A stretch of DNA of 17,993 nt from Methylococcaceae bacterium (GTDB lineage: Bacteria > Pseudomonadota > Gammaproteobacteria > Methylococcales > Methylomonadaceae): positions 1 through 17,993 of the forward strand of contig SXIZ01000173.1 of the NCBI GenBank assembly GCA_005779525.1, in the 5' to 3' direction. The notes under the pieces are model-generated. The model was not told the DNA's origin. It saw nothing but the letters and a program-made list of their open reading frames with translations, and made no database searches. A program made the position numbers and the translations under genes. Within the stretch, counting starts at the first letter, position 1. Each line of letters opens with the position of its first letter. Below, one piece after another: positions 1-6,466 of the stretch.

Positions 1-171
1 CCGTATTACCTGCATACTTTGGATCGAGCCCAAGGCACAGGACATTTTGCACTTTCATCCGCGCAAGCTCTAGAACTGCATCAGCAACTGCAAAAGGTCT
101 TACCCGGTTATCTAGTACCACGCCTAGTCACAGAACAGGCGGGCGCTGCGCATAAAATTTTGCTGCATTAA
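1..171 (+). CDS. epmB: EF-P beta-lysylation protein EpmB, C-terminal end (partial)
   Basis: Frame 1 is open from the window edge to a TAA at 169-171 and encodes the last 56 residues of a protein. The segment reads PYYLHTLDRAQGTGHF near its start and GYLVPRLVTE near its end. Both match the C-terminus of lysine 2,3-aminomutase-like radical SAM proteins of the EpmB (YjeK) type, which isomerise lysine to beta-lysine for attachment to elongation factor P by EpmA. The radical SAM core lies outside the window, so catalytic residues cannot be checked. The gene converges with umuC, leaving about 90 bases between the stop codons. Confidence 0.85.
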   Translation, partial: PYYLHTLDRAQGTGHFALSSAQALELHQQLQKVLPGYLVPRLVTEQAGAAHKILLH

Positions 172-206
172 TCCCCTTGCTAATGCAATCTTTGAGAGTC
201 TAGCGT

Positions 207-227
207 GCTCAGCCGACCCGGCAGAGC
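207..227. terminator. Hairpin between convergent epmB and umuC
   Basis: GCTCAGCCG (207-215) and CGGCAGAGC (219-227) form a 9-base stem with one A-A mismatch and a 3-base loop. It sits between the converging 3' ends of epmB and umuC, where a bidirectional terminator is expected. Neither side has a good run of U in the transcript, so intrinsic termination is not certain. Confidence 0.4.
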
Positions 228-264
228 TTCAGAATATACCTTAATATCAGCGTAACCTAAAGTA

Positions 265-1539
265 TCATTTAACCAGCACCAACTCATTCCACTGCGTGGT
301 ATAGCGTTTTGACCTACGCTCAGGTTTAAACTGCCAAGCTTTATCTAATCCAGCGGAGGCGATTGACAGCGCGCGCGGAAAACGATGGTTGATCTTATCG
401 ACGCAAGCCATTAACGCCCGCTCCTGCGTTTCCTCTAAAACGCCAAACACATCCAATTGCCTCGGTGAATGATCCGAGTACAGCTCACTTAATTGAATGC
501 CACATTTTTGATACCGATACCCCGGTTTGTAAATGCGCCGCACTAGCTGCTTAGCCACGTGAATTAATTTGCGCGTATCTTGGGTACCGGGTTGCACTTG
601 CGCACTGGCAGAACATTGATATTGTGGTTCGTGTGGCTGAAAAGGATTCGTGCGCATAAACACCGTTATACGCGCGGTGGTCGACTGCTGCGCTCTCAGC
701 TTTTGCGCCGCCCGACTACAAAACTCGGCTAAGGCTTCAGATACATCTAAGACATTATCTACAGGCCGTTTAAAACTCCGGGAACACAAGATACTTTGCT
801 TGTCCGGTGCAATATCGGTAAATTCCAAACACGGGATGCCATTGAGCTCCATAATAGTACGCGCCAAAACGACACTAAATTGCATTTGCATTTGTTGCAG
901 CGGTTGCTGCGCCAAAGCCCATACCGTATTAATACCCAACTGTGCAAGCCGTTGACTTAAGCGCGGCCCCACCCCCCAGACCTCATGCACAGGTAAAATG
1001 CGCATTAAGCGCTCCCGACGCTGAGGACAGGATAAATCCACTACCCCATGAGTTTGGGGCCATTTTTTAGCCGCGAAGTTGGCTAATTTGGCGAGGGTTT
1101 TGGTCGGCCCCAAACCGACGCATACCGGAATACCTGTCTGCTGCCGCAGCGTTTGTTTAATATTAAGGGCATAAGCACTAGGATCTGTTGGACACACCCC
1201 CGTCAAATCTAAAAAGGCTTCATCAATTGAATAAACTTCAGTACTCGGCGCAAAGGTCTCGAGCAAAGACATCACGCGAGCAGACATATCCCCATATAAC
1301 GCAAAATTTGCCGAAAACAGTTGCACATCATGTTGTTTAACCACCTGGGTAATTTGATACAACGGCACCCCCATTTTAACGCCCAACGCTTTTAAGGCCT
1401 GATTTCTAGCAATAATGCAGCCATCGTTATTACTCAAGACCCCGACAGGCTTATGCCATAAATCCGGGCGAAAAACACACTCGCAACTCACATAAAAGGC
1501 GTTGCAGTCGACTAAAGCGATCAGCGTTGGCGCAGTCAT
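265..1539 (-). CDS. umuC: DNA polymerase V catalytic subunit UmuC (Y-family)
   Basis: The 424-residue product (E. coli UmuC has 422) aligns along its length with UmuC, the catalytic subunit of error-prone polymerase V, which with processed UmuD copies past DNA lesions during the SOS response. Visible motifs are LVDCNAFYVSCE with the metal-binding Asp11, the LSNNDGC segment (residues 35-41), and the catalytic YSIDEAF with Asp106 and Glu107. A helix-hairpin-helix region near 190-215 (VWGVGPRLSQRLAQLGI) and the little-finger and C-terminal domains follow. It lies 54 bases downstream of umuD on the same strand, so the two form an operon. The start ATG has only a weak AGGG upstream, which suits coupling to umuD. 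All core residues are present. Confidence 0.95.
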   Translation of the reverse strand: MTAPTLIALVDCNAFYVSCECVFRPDLWHKPVGVLSNNDGCIIARNQALKALGVKMGVPLYQITQVVKQHDVQLFSANFALYGDMSARVMSLLETFAPSTEVYSIDEAFLDLTGVCPTDPSAYALNIKQTLRQQTGIPVCVGLGPTKTLAKLANFAAKKWPQTHGVVDLSCPQRRERLMRILPVHEVWGVGPRLSQRLAQLGINTVWALAQQPLQQMQMQFSVVLARTIMELNGIPCLEFTDIAPDKQSILCSRSFKRPVDNVLDVSEALAEFCSRAAQKLRAQQSTTARITVFMRTNPFQPHEPQYQCSASAQVQPGTQDTRKLIHVAKQLVRRIYKPGYRYQKCGIQLSELYSDHSPRQLDVFGVLEETQERALMACVDKINHRFPRALSIASAGLDKAWQFKPERRSKRYTTQWNELVLVK

Positions 1540-1593
1540 AGCCCTATTGTGCGCATATTAATAGTTCCACAAAAGTGATTCACCACCCTGATC

Positions 1594-2190
1594 CTATACT
1601 TTATGAATTACTTCAGTGACCACCCCCCAGACGACCATCTCTAATTCGTCATACAGCGGGATATTGGGATAATCTGGATTTTCTGCTTTTAAATACCATT
1701 GACCATTATCGACCATCAAACGCTTAACCGTAAGCTCGCCATTCAATGCGCAAATCACAATTTTGCCCGCCGCCGGAGTTAAGGCGCGATTAACCACTAA
1801 AATATCATTATTAAAAATACCCGCACCGATCATAGAGTCGCCTTGAACGCGGGTGAAAAAAGTTGCTGCCGGATTTTGAATAAGCAACTCGTTAAGATCG
1901 AGCGTCTTATCCACAAAATCATCCGCTGGAGAAGGAAAACCTGCCGAAACCTTGCCTGAAAACAACGGTAAGGCTAAGGCACTTAAATTAGCTGCAGGAC
2001 GTAAACTATGCGCAATATTGCTACAGTGCTGCACGTTGTTTTGCTTGTGCTGTAATAAGGATTTGACCGTGGGTATTAAACTTTCGGGTATACGCATCGC
2101 CTGCGTAGATTCACCGTAGACAGAAGAGCCCTTTTTACGGCCCGCGTTGGCCCTCACCCCACCCCAGGTTTCAGTTTCATTTTCCGCCAT
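1594..2190 (-). CDS. umuD: UmuD-like autoproteolytic subunit with 59-residue N-terminal extension
   Basis: Residues 74-198 are a complete S24 LexA/UmuD peptidase domain. The cleavage site is Ala83-Gly84 within SAGFPSPAD, the nucleophile is Ser119 in GDSM, and the general base is Lys156 in LTVKR. Each is displaced by exactly 59 from E. coli UmuD (Cys24-Gly25, Ser60, Lys97). RecA-promoted self-cleavage yields UmuD', which joins UmuC. The extra N-terminus contains a basic GRKKGS segment (residues 17-22), then MRIPESLIPTVKSLL, reminiscent of small DNA-binding modules. UmuD proteins of about 200 residues are known, and the Acinetobacter version (UmuDAb) acts as an SOS repressor. A repressor role here is inference. 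The first ATG is the natural start, with a weak GTGAG upstream. It is followed by umuC. Confidence 0.92.
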   Translation of the reverse strand: MAENETETWGGVRANAGRKKGSSVYGESTQAMRIPESLIPTVKSLLQHKQNNVQHCSNIAHSLRPAANLSALALPLFSGKVSAGFPSPADDFVDKTLDLNELLIQNPAATFFTRVQGDSMIGAGIFNNDILVVNRALTPAAGKIVICALNGELTVKRLMVDNGQWYLKAENPDYPNIPLYDELEMVVWGVVTEVIHKV

Positions 2191-2203
2191 ACGACACGCT
2201 CAC

Positions 2204-2225
2204 TTGATAAATGTACAAAAATCAA
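2204..2225 (-). promoter_or_regulatory. Candidate SOS operator upstream of umuDC
   Basis: On the minus strand the site reads TTGAT-N3-TGTACA-N3-ATCAA, a 22-base dyad with perfect outer arms and a perfect central TGTACA. It ends 13 bases before the umuD start codon. No E. coli-type LexA box (CTG-N10-CAG) is apparent there. The architecture resembles, from memory, the TTGAAAA...TTTTCAA operator of the Acinetobacter UmuDAb repressor. Binding by UmuD or LexA is inferred. A second, imperfect arrangement (GATAA...TTATC) extends it to position 2238. Confidence 0.45.
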
Positions 2226-2427
2226 ATTACATCTTATCAGCTTGCTGTGCGTTTGAAAATGGATTTTTAAACCTTAAAGTTACGAATGAGAGGGATTGGA
2301 AATCGTATTTCGGACAAGATACTGCTCGGGCTGGGAAAACCTGAGCAAGTACTCGTTATGCACGCCGCTAAAACAAGATAAGTGCATCAATCAAACGGTG
2401 TGTTGTAAAGCCAATTTATGACTCACA

Positions 2428-2688
2428 TCAACCTTTAGCTTCCCATACCGCTTTAAATTCAGGAATACCAGTCGTTAAACGGGCGTGCAAAAATTTGAAC
2501 TGTCGCTGTAGCTCATCCTCAGCATCACCTACATTCTTAAAAACTTGCACAACTTTTTGATCATTCAACATCTCAGGATGATGCGCATCAATAAACTCCA
2601 ACACTTCCGCATCCAATTCAGTGATACTACTTAGCGCAGCTTCCATTTGCTGCAATACTGCACGTAATTCAATCAGATCTTTAGCCAT
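2428..2688 (-). CDS. Small acidic hypothetical protein (86 residues)
   Basis: I do not recognise this protein. The frame extends further upstream, but the ATG at 2688 is preferred. It has AAGGAG nine bases before it, and the product then begins MAKDLIELRAVLQQMEA. The protein is predicted to be largely helical, has leucine and alanine heptad-like spacing in residues 4-30, is rich in Glu and Asp, and contains no Cys, signal peptide or membrane segment. It is probably a small cytoplasmic helical protein. The gene stands alone between umuD and the divergent EexN-like gene, separated from umuD by about 240 bases. Confidence 0.65.
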   Translation of the reverse strand: MAKDLIELRAVLQQMEAALSSITELDAEVLEFIDAHHPEMLNDQKVVQVFKNVGDAEDELQRQFKFLHARLTTGIPEFKAVWEAKG

Positions 2689-2859
2689 ACCGAAAACTCC
2701 TTCAAAGCGTGAAAATAAACAATCACTGCGATTGTCTGCAATACAGAATGCATAAGCAGCTATCACGCCAAAAAATCATTTTCGCGGGTCACGGCAAAAA
2801 ATACACAAAAATCAAGGTTTTTACAGCAGTTTGCAAGATGTTGTCATGAACACACCAGC

Positions 2860-2999
2860 GACGCTATGCTCAAACGCCCCGGCCTAGCGTCAGAGACATA
2901 ACAAAATCCATTGCGATTGTACTAAACACTGCAAAATCCGCACTTAGCGGTAAAACCGCATGGTCGGAGTGAGTTTCCAAAGCTTAGAGCCTCCGCTAA
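2860..2999. other. Intergenic region with nested inverted repeats
   Basis: Between the two small genes (2689-3147) I see no credible coding frame, but several inverted repeats cluster. GACGCTA (2860-2866) pairs with TAGCGTC (2885-2891). TTAGCGG (2944-2950) pairs with CCGCTAA (2993-2999). Inside that span, GCGGT/ACCGC (2947-2959) and CGGAG/CTCCG (2965-2995) can form. It may be a structured leader, a small RNA or an eroded repeat. Direction and function are unknown. Confidence 0.3.
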
Positions 3000-3035
3000 A
3001 AAATCCTGCCATTAAAAATATTACACACTTATCTT

Positions 3036-3056
3036 GCGACAATTTGTCGCGCGACA
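3036..3056. promoter_or_regulatory. GCGACA palindrome plus half-site upstream of the EexN-like gene
   Basis: GCGACA-ATT-TGTCGC (3036-3050) is a perfect dyad with 6-base arms, and a third GCGACA copy follows directly at 3051-3056. It lies about 90 bases before the start of the EexN-like gene, in AT-rich DNA, where a transcription-factor site could sit. A second small dyad, CTCAA-N4-TTGAG, is at 3103-3116. The binding protein is unknown. Confidence 0.3.
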
Positions 3057-3147
3057 ATCCACCACATTTTAAATCAATAATTTTTTAATTACACTTTAAC
3101 CACTCAAATAATTGAGAATAACAAAACACTTTAATGGAGTATTCACA

Positions 3148-3432
3148 ATGAACAAAAAATATATTTCAATTGCTACTGCTATTTTAATATTAGGTGCGGC
3201 TGCATTTAAAGTAACGATTGCCAACGAAACACCCGCAGAACCCGTTGCGGAGGAAGTTAAAAGCGTTGCCTATTATGTAGCGAACACCAAAGAAGCGCGC
3301 GAGAAAAACCGTGAATGTTATGAGCAAGGGAATATGCAAGCTAATCAAAATTGCGCAAATTCGCTACACGCCTTACAAATCAGCTTTGTTGGAGGGGATA
3401 GAGTCAGCGGTTATAAATATGCCGATCGATAA
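3148..3432 (+). CDS. EexN-like exported small protein
   Basis: The start is set at the ATG with GGAG eight to nine bases upstream, giving 94 residues that begin MNKKYISIATAILILGAAAF. This is a Lys-charged start plus a hydrophobic stretch (residues 6-20) typical of a signal peptide or N-terminal anchor. The mature part carries the pattern seen in the EexN family (entry-exclusion lipoproteins of conjugative plasmids): paired aromatics YY (42-43), REKNREC with Cys57, then QNCANSLHA with Cys69. The two cysteines probably form a disulfide in the periplasm. Unlike classical EexN there is no lipobox Cys. No conjugation gene lies nearby, so a role in entry exclusion is not supported by context. Confidence 0.7.
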   Translation: MNKKYISIATAILILGAAAFKVTIANETPAEPVAEEVKSVAYYVANTKEAREKNRECYEQGNMQANQNCANSLHALQISFVGGDRVSGYKYADR

Positions 3433-3458
3433 CCACGCCTGCATTTAACACAGGAATA

Positions 3459-3490
3459 TACTCGTTTAATATTCTAGGATTAAGCGAGTA
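3459..3490. terminator. Hairpin between convergent EexN-like and GST-like genes
   Basis: Twelve-base arms at 3459-3470 (TACTCGTTTAAT) and 3479-3490 (ATTAAGCGAGTA) pair with one G-U wobble around an 8-base loop. The hairpin lies just after the EexN-like stop and 73 bases before the stop of the oppositely oriented GST gene. It is AT-rich and lacks a clean U tract, so a terminator role is plausible rather than proven. Confidence 0.4.
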
Positions 3491-3563
3491 GTTATTAAAA
3501 TAAAATACTTTTATCAAGGATGATTAATATCATTATTTTAGCTAATACATAATATTGCAGCCA

Positions 3564-4208
3564 TTATAATTCGAGCAGTTCTCGACCCACTTCACCAGTA
3601 TGCCAGACGGGATATTTTTGTAGTCCTTTGGTAAATAAACTAGATTGCAATGATCTATCTAACCAATTTCTAACTTGTTCAAATTTAGAATGGATAAACC
3701 ATTCTGCATCCACGGCGGCAAACTGTCGAATAAACGGCAGGATTGCCGCATCTGCCAGGGTAAAATACTCGGCACATAAGTATTCTTGTACCGATAAACA
3801 GCCTTCTAAAGCATTCAAAAATAATTCCGCTTGTTCACGAAAATACGTTTGTGGATGATCAGGCTCGCGTTCTGGATATTTATAGCGGTCCAGATAATAC
3901 TTAAACTCGCCATCGTTGCGCGCAATCAGATCTTGCGCTTTTTGCACATCACCACGCAACCAGTCTTCAGGGTCATGCTGGCGTAAAGCCCATTTCATGA
4001 TATCCAGACTTTCGGTTAAAACCTCATCAGGTAATTGCAAAACGGGGACCGTCGCTTTGGGCGATAACTCGAGTAGTTCTGCAGGTTTGTTTTGTAATTG
4101 CACTTCGCGCAACTCCACATTAATGCCTGCATAAATGAGCGCTAAGCGTGCACGAATCGCATAAGGGCAACGCCGGAAGCTATATAAAACGGGTAAATTT
4201 GCTGCCAT
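3564..4208 (-). CDS. Glutathione S-transferase family protein
   Basis: The 214-residue product starts with a thioredoxin-fold GST N-domain. LPVLYSFRRCPYAIRARL places a single Cys14 where GST and glutaredoxin-like enzymes bind the thiol. KATVPVL contains the cis-Pro55, and ESLDIM (66-71) is the usual glutathione gamma-Glu-contacting segment. An all-helical C-domain follows from about residue 85. It probably conjugates or reduces small molecules or proteins with glutathione in the cytoplasm; the substrate cannot be told. The ATG has GAGGAAA about 8 bases upstream. The DUF2845 gene ends 25 bases upstream on the same strand, so the two may be co-transcribed. Confidence 0.85.
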   Translation of the reverse strand: MAANLPVLYSFRRCPYAIRARLALIYAGINVELREVQLQNKPAELLELSPKATVPVLQLPDEVLTESLDIMKWALRQHDPEDWLRGDVQKAQDLIARNDGEFKYYLDRYKYPEREPDHPQTYFREQAELFLNALEGCLSVQEYLCAEYFTLADAAILPFIRQFAAVDAEWFIHSKFEQVRNWLDRSLQSSLFTKGLQKYPVWHTGEVGRELLEL

Positions 4209-4233
4209 AGGAATTTCCTCACAGATCGGGTAA

Positions 4234-4563
4234 TTACGAACCCCATCCCAAATCTTTGGTTTCCCTTAAGATACTGTTTTCAAAACGCAGATATTGTTTA
4301 AAATGCCGCGGGCCAAAATTATAAATCCACTCTTCAACTTTAATCTCTTCAAATTGCTGAATCGCAAAAGTATGCAGCGGATCTTGATTGGTGATGCCCA
4401 CCATTTTGGTATGCGACTCGCTCGACTCGGGTTCACCGCAACGTGTTAAGACCTCGTCCTTACGATCCCCCAAAGTCACGACTGAGCGCCCACAACGCAT
4501 CGCCATACTCATATCAGAAATAAGCAAGCCCATGACCAAACAACCCATCGCGCTATATTTCAT
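4234..4563 (-). CDS. DUF2845-family exported protein
   Basis: The 109-residue protein has an N-terminal hydrophobic stretch ending in MSMA (residues 18-21), consistent with a signal peptide cleaved before MRCGRSVVTLGD. The mature start with Cys24, the LGD...V...CGEP pattern including Cys42, and the later EEWIYNFGP and LRFENS strands match the DUF2845 family of small periplasmic proteins of unknown function. The two Cys probably form a disulfide. The ATG is preceded by GAGG at about 10 bases. It lies upstream of and close to the GST-like gene. Confidence 0.8.
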   Translation of the reverse strand: MKYSAMGCLVMGLLISDMSMAMRCGRSVVTLGDRKDEVLTRCGEPESSESHTKMVGITNQDPLHTFAIQQFEEIKVEEWIYNFGPRHFKQYLRFENSILRETKDLGWGS

Positions 4564-5018
4564 CGTTTTTTCCTCAAAATTAACCTGCTGTTATGGCAAT
4601 GTAGCAATCCTAACTTAATCGCTACTGAATATTAGCGCAATTAATACGGGGTCCACACATCCCAATATTAAGTCCACGATGAAGACGTGTAGCATCACAC
4701 CTCAAATACCAAAATTTTTTAACCTAATCAGTATATTGATCACCGAAGTACGCTGGGCAGGAATTATGCCAGCACCACATAAACGAGTTGCAGCAGGAAA
4801 TACCTCGGAGTCATTTAGCCGAACGAGTTCTTAGACCCAGGACGCATAGAGTCTTGTTTAGAGTCGGGCACGGGATGACTGAATTTACTTGTCGACTGAG
4901 AGTTTACTCTTTAAAATGCAGATATTTACGAACTTCAGCATTTAAGTTATAAACTTCGACAGCTCAATTTTTTTGGGCGCTTAATTAAAACGGCAGTTAA
5001 ATGCAATGTTTGTTCAGA
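4564..5018. other. Non-coding stretch, no recognised feature
   Basis: This stretch separates the divergent DUF2845 and CAP-protein genes. I see no tRNA-like, repeat or family-matching sequence. The only sizeable frame, 51 codons at 4679-4834 on the plus strand, has no ribosome-binding site or recognisable product. The regulatory-looking part lies further right, from 5019. Confidence 0.5.
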
Positions 5019-5061
5019 TATGCAAAATTTGCATACATTTTTTGCAGGCTTTTGCGCAAAA
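5019..5061. promoter_or_regulatory. Two palindromes upstream of the CAP-protein promoter
   Basis: TATGCAAA-A-TTTGCATA (5019-5035) is a perfect dyad with 8-base arms. TTTTGCGCAAAA (5050-5061) is a perfect 12-base palindrome. They sit about 40 and 13 bases before a promoter-like sequence at 5074, a spacing typical of activator or repressor sites. The cognate regulator is unknown. Confidence 0.45.
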
Positions 5062-5073
5062 CGCTATTCAACC

Positions 5074-5102
5074 TTAACTATCTCCTCTAAAATACTGATA
5101 AT
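5074..5102 (+). promoter_or_regulatory. Candidate sigma70-type promoter for the CAP-protein gene
   Basis: TTAACT (5074-5079) and GATAAT (5097-5102) are separated by 17 bases, matching -35 and -10 boxes at four and five of six positions. It would give a leader of about 80 bases rich in A and T before the ATG at 5191. Confidence 0.4.
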
Positions 5103-5190
5103 CAAAGCTTTGAGAACTTAAAATTCCTGGCATATTATGTGCTTTATAAAAAGACCAAGGTTTTAAATTTTTTTTAAACATTACGAGTAT

Positions 5191-6414
5191 ATGGCGAATC
5201 CCCTGAATTTTTTAACATTGTCAACTTTGTCCTGCCTAAGTTTAATCAGTCCACTCAGTTATGCATTTAGTTATGGCGACCCCAGTGCTTTAGAACAAGC
5301 GCAACTTGAGCTTATTAATCGAGCACGAGCCAACCCGCTAAAAGAAGCAAAACGCTTGGGAATTGATCTTTTTGAAGGTGTCGCCACAACTCAAATGAGC
5401 AGTAATCCAGCACAACCACTAAGCTTTAACGCCCAACTATTAGATACCGCCAGAACGCATAGTTTGGAAATGTTGCAACAGAGTTATTTCGAACATAATT
5501 CATCTTCTGGCATCTCTCCATTTATACGTATGCAGCAAACTAACTATGATTATGCATACGCCGCTGAAAATATTGCGGCCAATGGTTATGAAGGCGTTAT
5601 TAATGATATTCAGTTTGCTGAAGCCATGCACAACAGTTTGTTTATTGATAAGGGTTATCCTGACCGTGGGCACCGAATAGCGATACTCAATCCTAATATG
5701 CGCGAAGTTGGCGCAGGCTTAGCTTATGGCGCGTGGAAATATGATAAAAGCAACTTTAACGCCGCATTGCTGACCGTCGATTTTGGTACTCGAAAATTTG
5801 CACGCCCGATCATTCTAGGCGTAGCGTATGACGATAACGACCACAATGCGTTTTACACTGTCGGCGAAGGTTTGGCAGGAGTAGAAGTCAGTATTACCAA
5901 CAATCAATCTACACTCACAGCGTCTGCCGGAGGCTATGGGCTTGAAGTAGATCCGATGCGGGATTACACCGTCAACTTCACCCATCCGCAACTTGGCACC
6001 GTGAGTAAAGTTGTGCGAGTAAACAATGACAATGTAAAAGTCGATATTTTACTCAGTGATTTTACTGCGACTAACAGGCCAAAAACTATCGCCAATCAAC
6101 CCGCACAACAATGTGCGGTGATTGAGCAAAAAAAGTTAACCATCCCCTGCATTAATGCAGTAGGGCAAGTTTATGCTGTTGAATTACTGGATATTGGCCA
6201 AAAACCCAGCAATCAACGTTTTGGTATTCAAAGCATTAACTTTAAAGATTTGAGTCGTGCGACGGCCTGCGGAAGTTATGACGCAACTAGCGGCGTTGCC
6301 AATATCGGTTGCATTCTAATTGATAATCAAAAATATAATGCCGAATTAGTGTTAAATCCGGCAGCTGGAAACGCAATATTTGACTTAAAATTGCACAATA
6401 TTTTTATGTTTTAG
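5191..6414 (+). CDS. Secreted CAP/SCP-domain protein with extra C-terminal domain
   Basis: The 407-residue protein has a signal peptide (residues 1 to about 25, ending LSYA). A CAP domain (about 33-200) follows: LELINRARANP (39-49), ARTHS with His90, FEH with His102, AENIAA with Glu126, RGHRIAILNPNMREVGAG with His161. These match bacterial CAP proteins, whose fold binds lipids or metals; the reaction, if any, is unknown. Residues about 205-290 look like a carboxypeptidase-regulatory-like beta domain (GEGLAGVEVSI). A final domain (about 300-407) with four Cys (308, 320, 360, 374) is unassigned, and the Cys could form two disulfides. It is probably periplasmic or secreted. The ATG has only a weak GAG upstream, but the signal peptide begins there. 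It converges with the RIO kinase gene. Confidence 0.85.
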   Translation: MANPLNFLTLSTLSCLSLISPLSYAFSYGDPSALEQAQLELINRARANPLKEAKRLGIDLFEGVATTQMSSNPAQPLSFNAQLLDTARTHSLEMLQQSYFEHNSSSGISPFIRMQQTNYDYAYAAENIAANGYEGVINDIQFAEAMHNSLFIDKGYPDRGHRIAILNPNMREVGAGLAYGAWKYDKSNFNAALLTVDFGTRKFARPIILGVAYDDNDHNAFYTVGEGLAGVEVSITNNQSTLTASAGGYGLEVDPMRDYTVNFTHPQLGTVSKVVRVNNDNVKVDILLSDFTATNRPKTIANQPAQQCAVIEQKKLTIPCINAVGQVYAVELLDIGQKPSNQRFGIQSINFKDLSRATACGSYDATSGVANIGCILIDNQKYNAELVLNPAAGNAIFDLKLHNIFMF

Positions 6415-6433
6415 ACTCCGCTGACCCCGCTTA

Positions 6434-6466
6434 CAGTGAGTCTGAGATTAGTTCTTCGGCTCACTG
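6434..6466. terminator. Weak inverted repeat between convergent genes
   Basis: CAGTGAG (6434-6440) and CTCACTG (6460-6466) can pair across a 19-base loop. The repeat lies between the CAP-protein stop and the last codons of the RIO kinase gene. There is no U tract and the loop is long, so termination here is uncertain. Confidence 0.25.

Noticed and set aside
650..955. Open frame antisense to umuC
   Set aside because: It lies wholly inside the well-supported umuC on the other strand and its product is Cys- and Ser-rich without any motif.
3148..3432. EexN-like gene as evidence of an integrated conjugative element
   Set aside because: No integrase, relaxase, type IV secretion gene or attachment repeat is visible in the window.
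4679..4834. 51-codon open frame on the plus strand in the long gap before the CAP gene
   Set aside because: It has no ribosome-binding site, no recognisable family, and uneven composition; likely chance.
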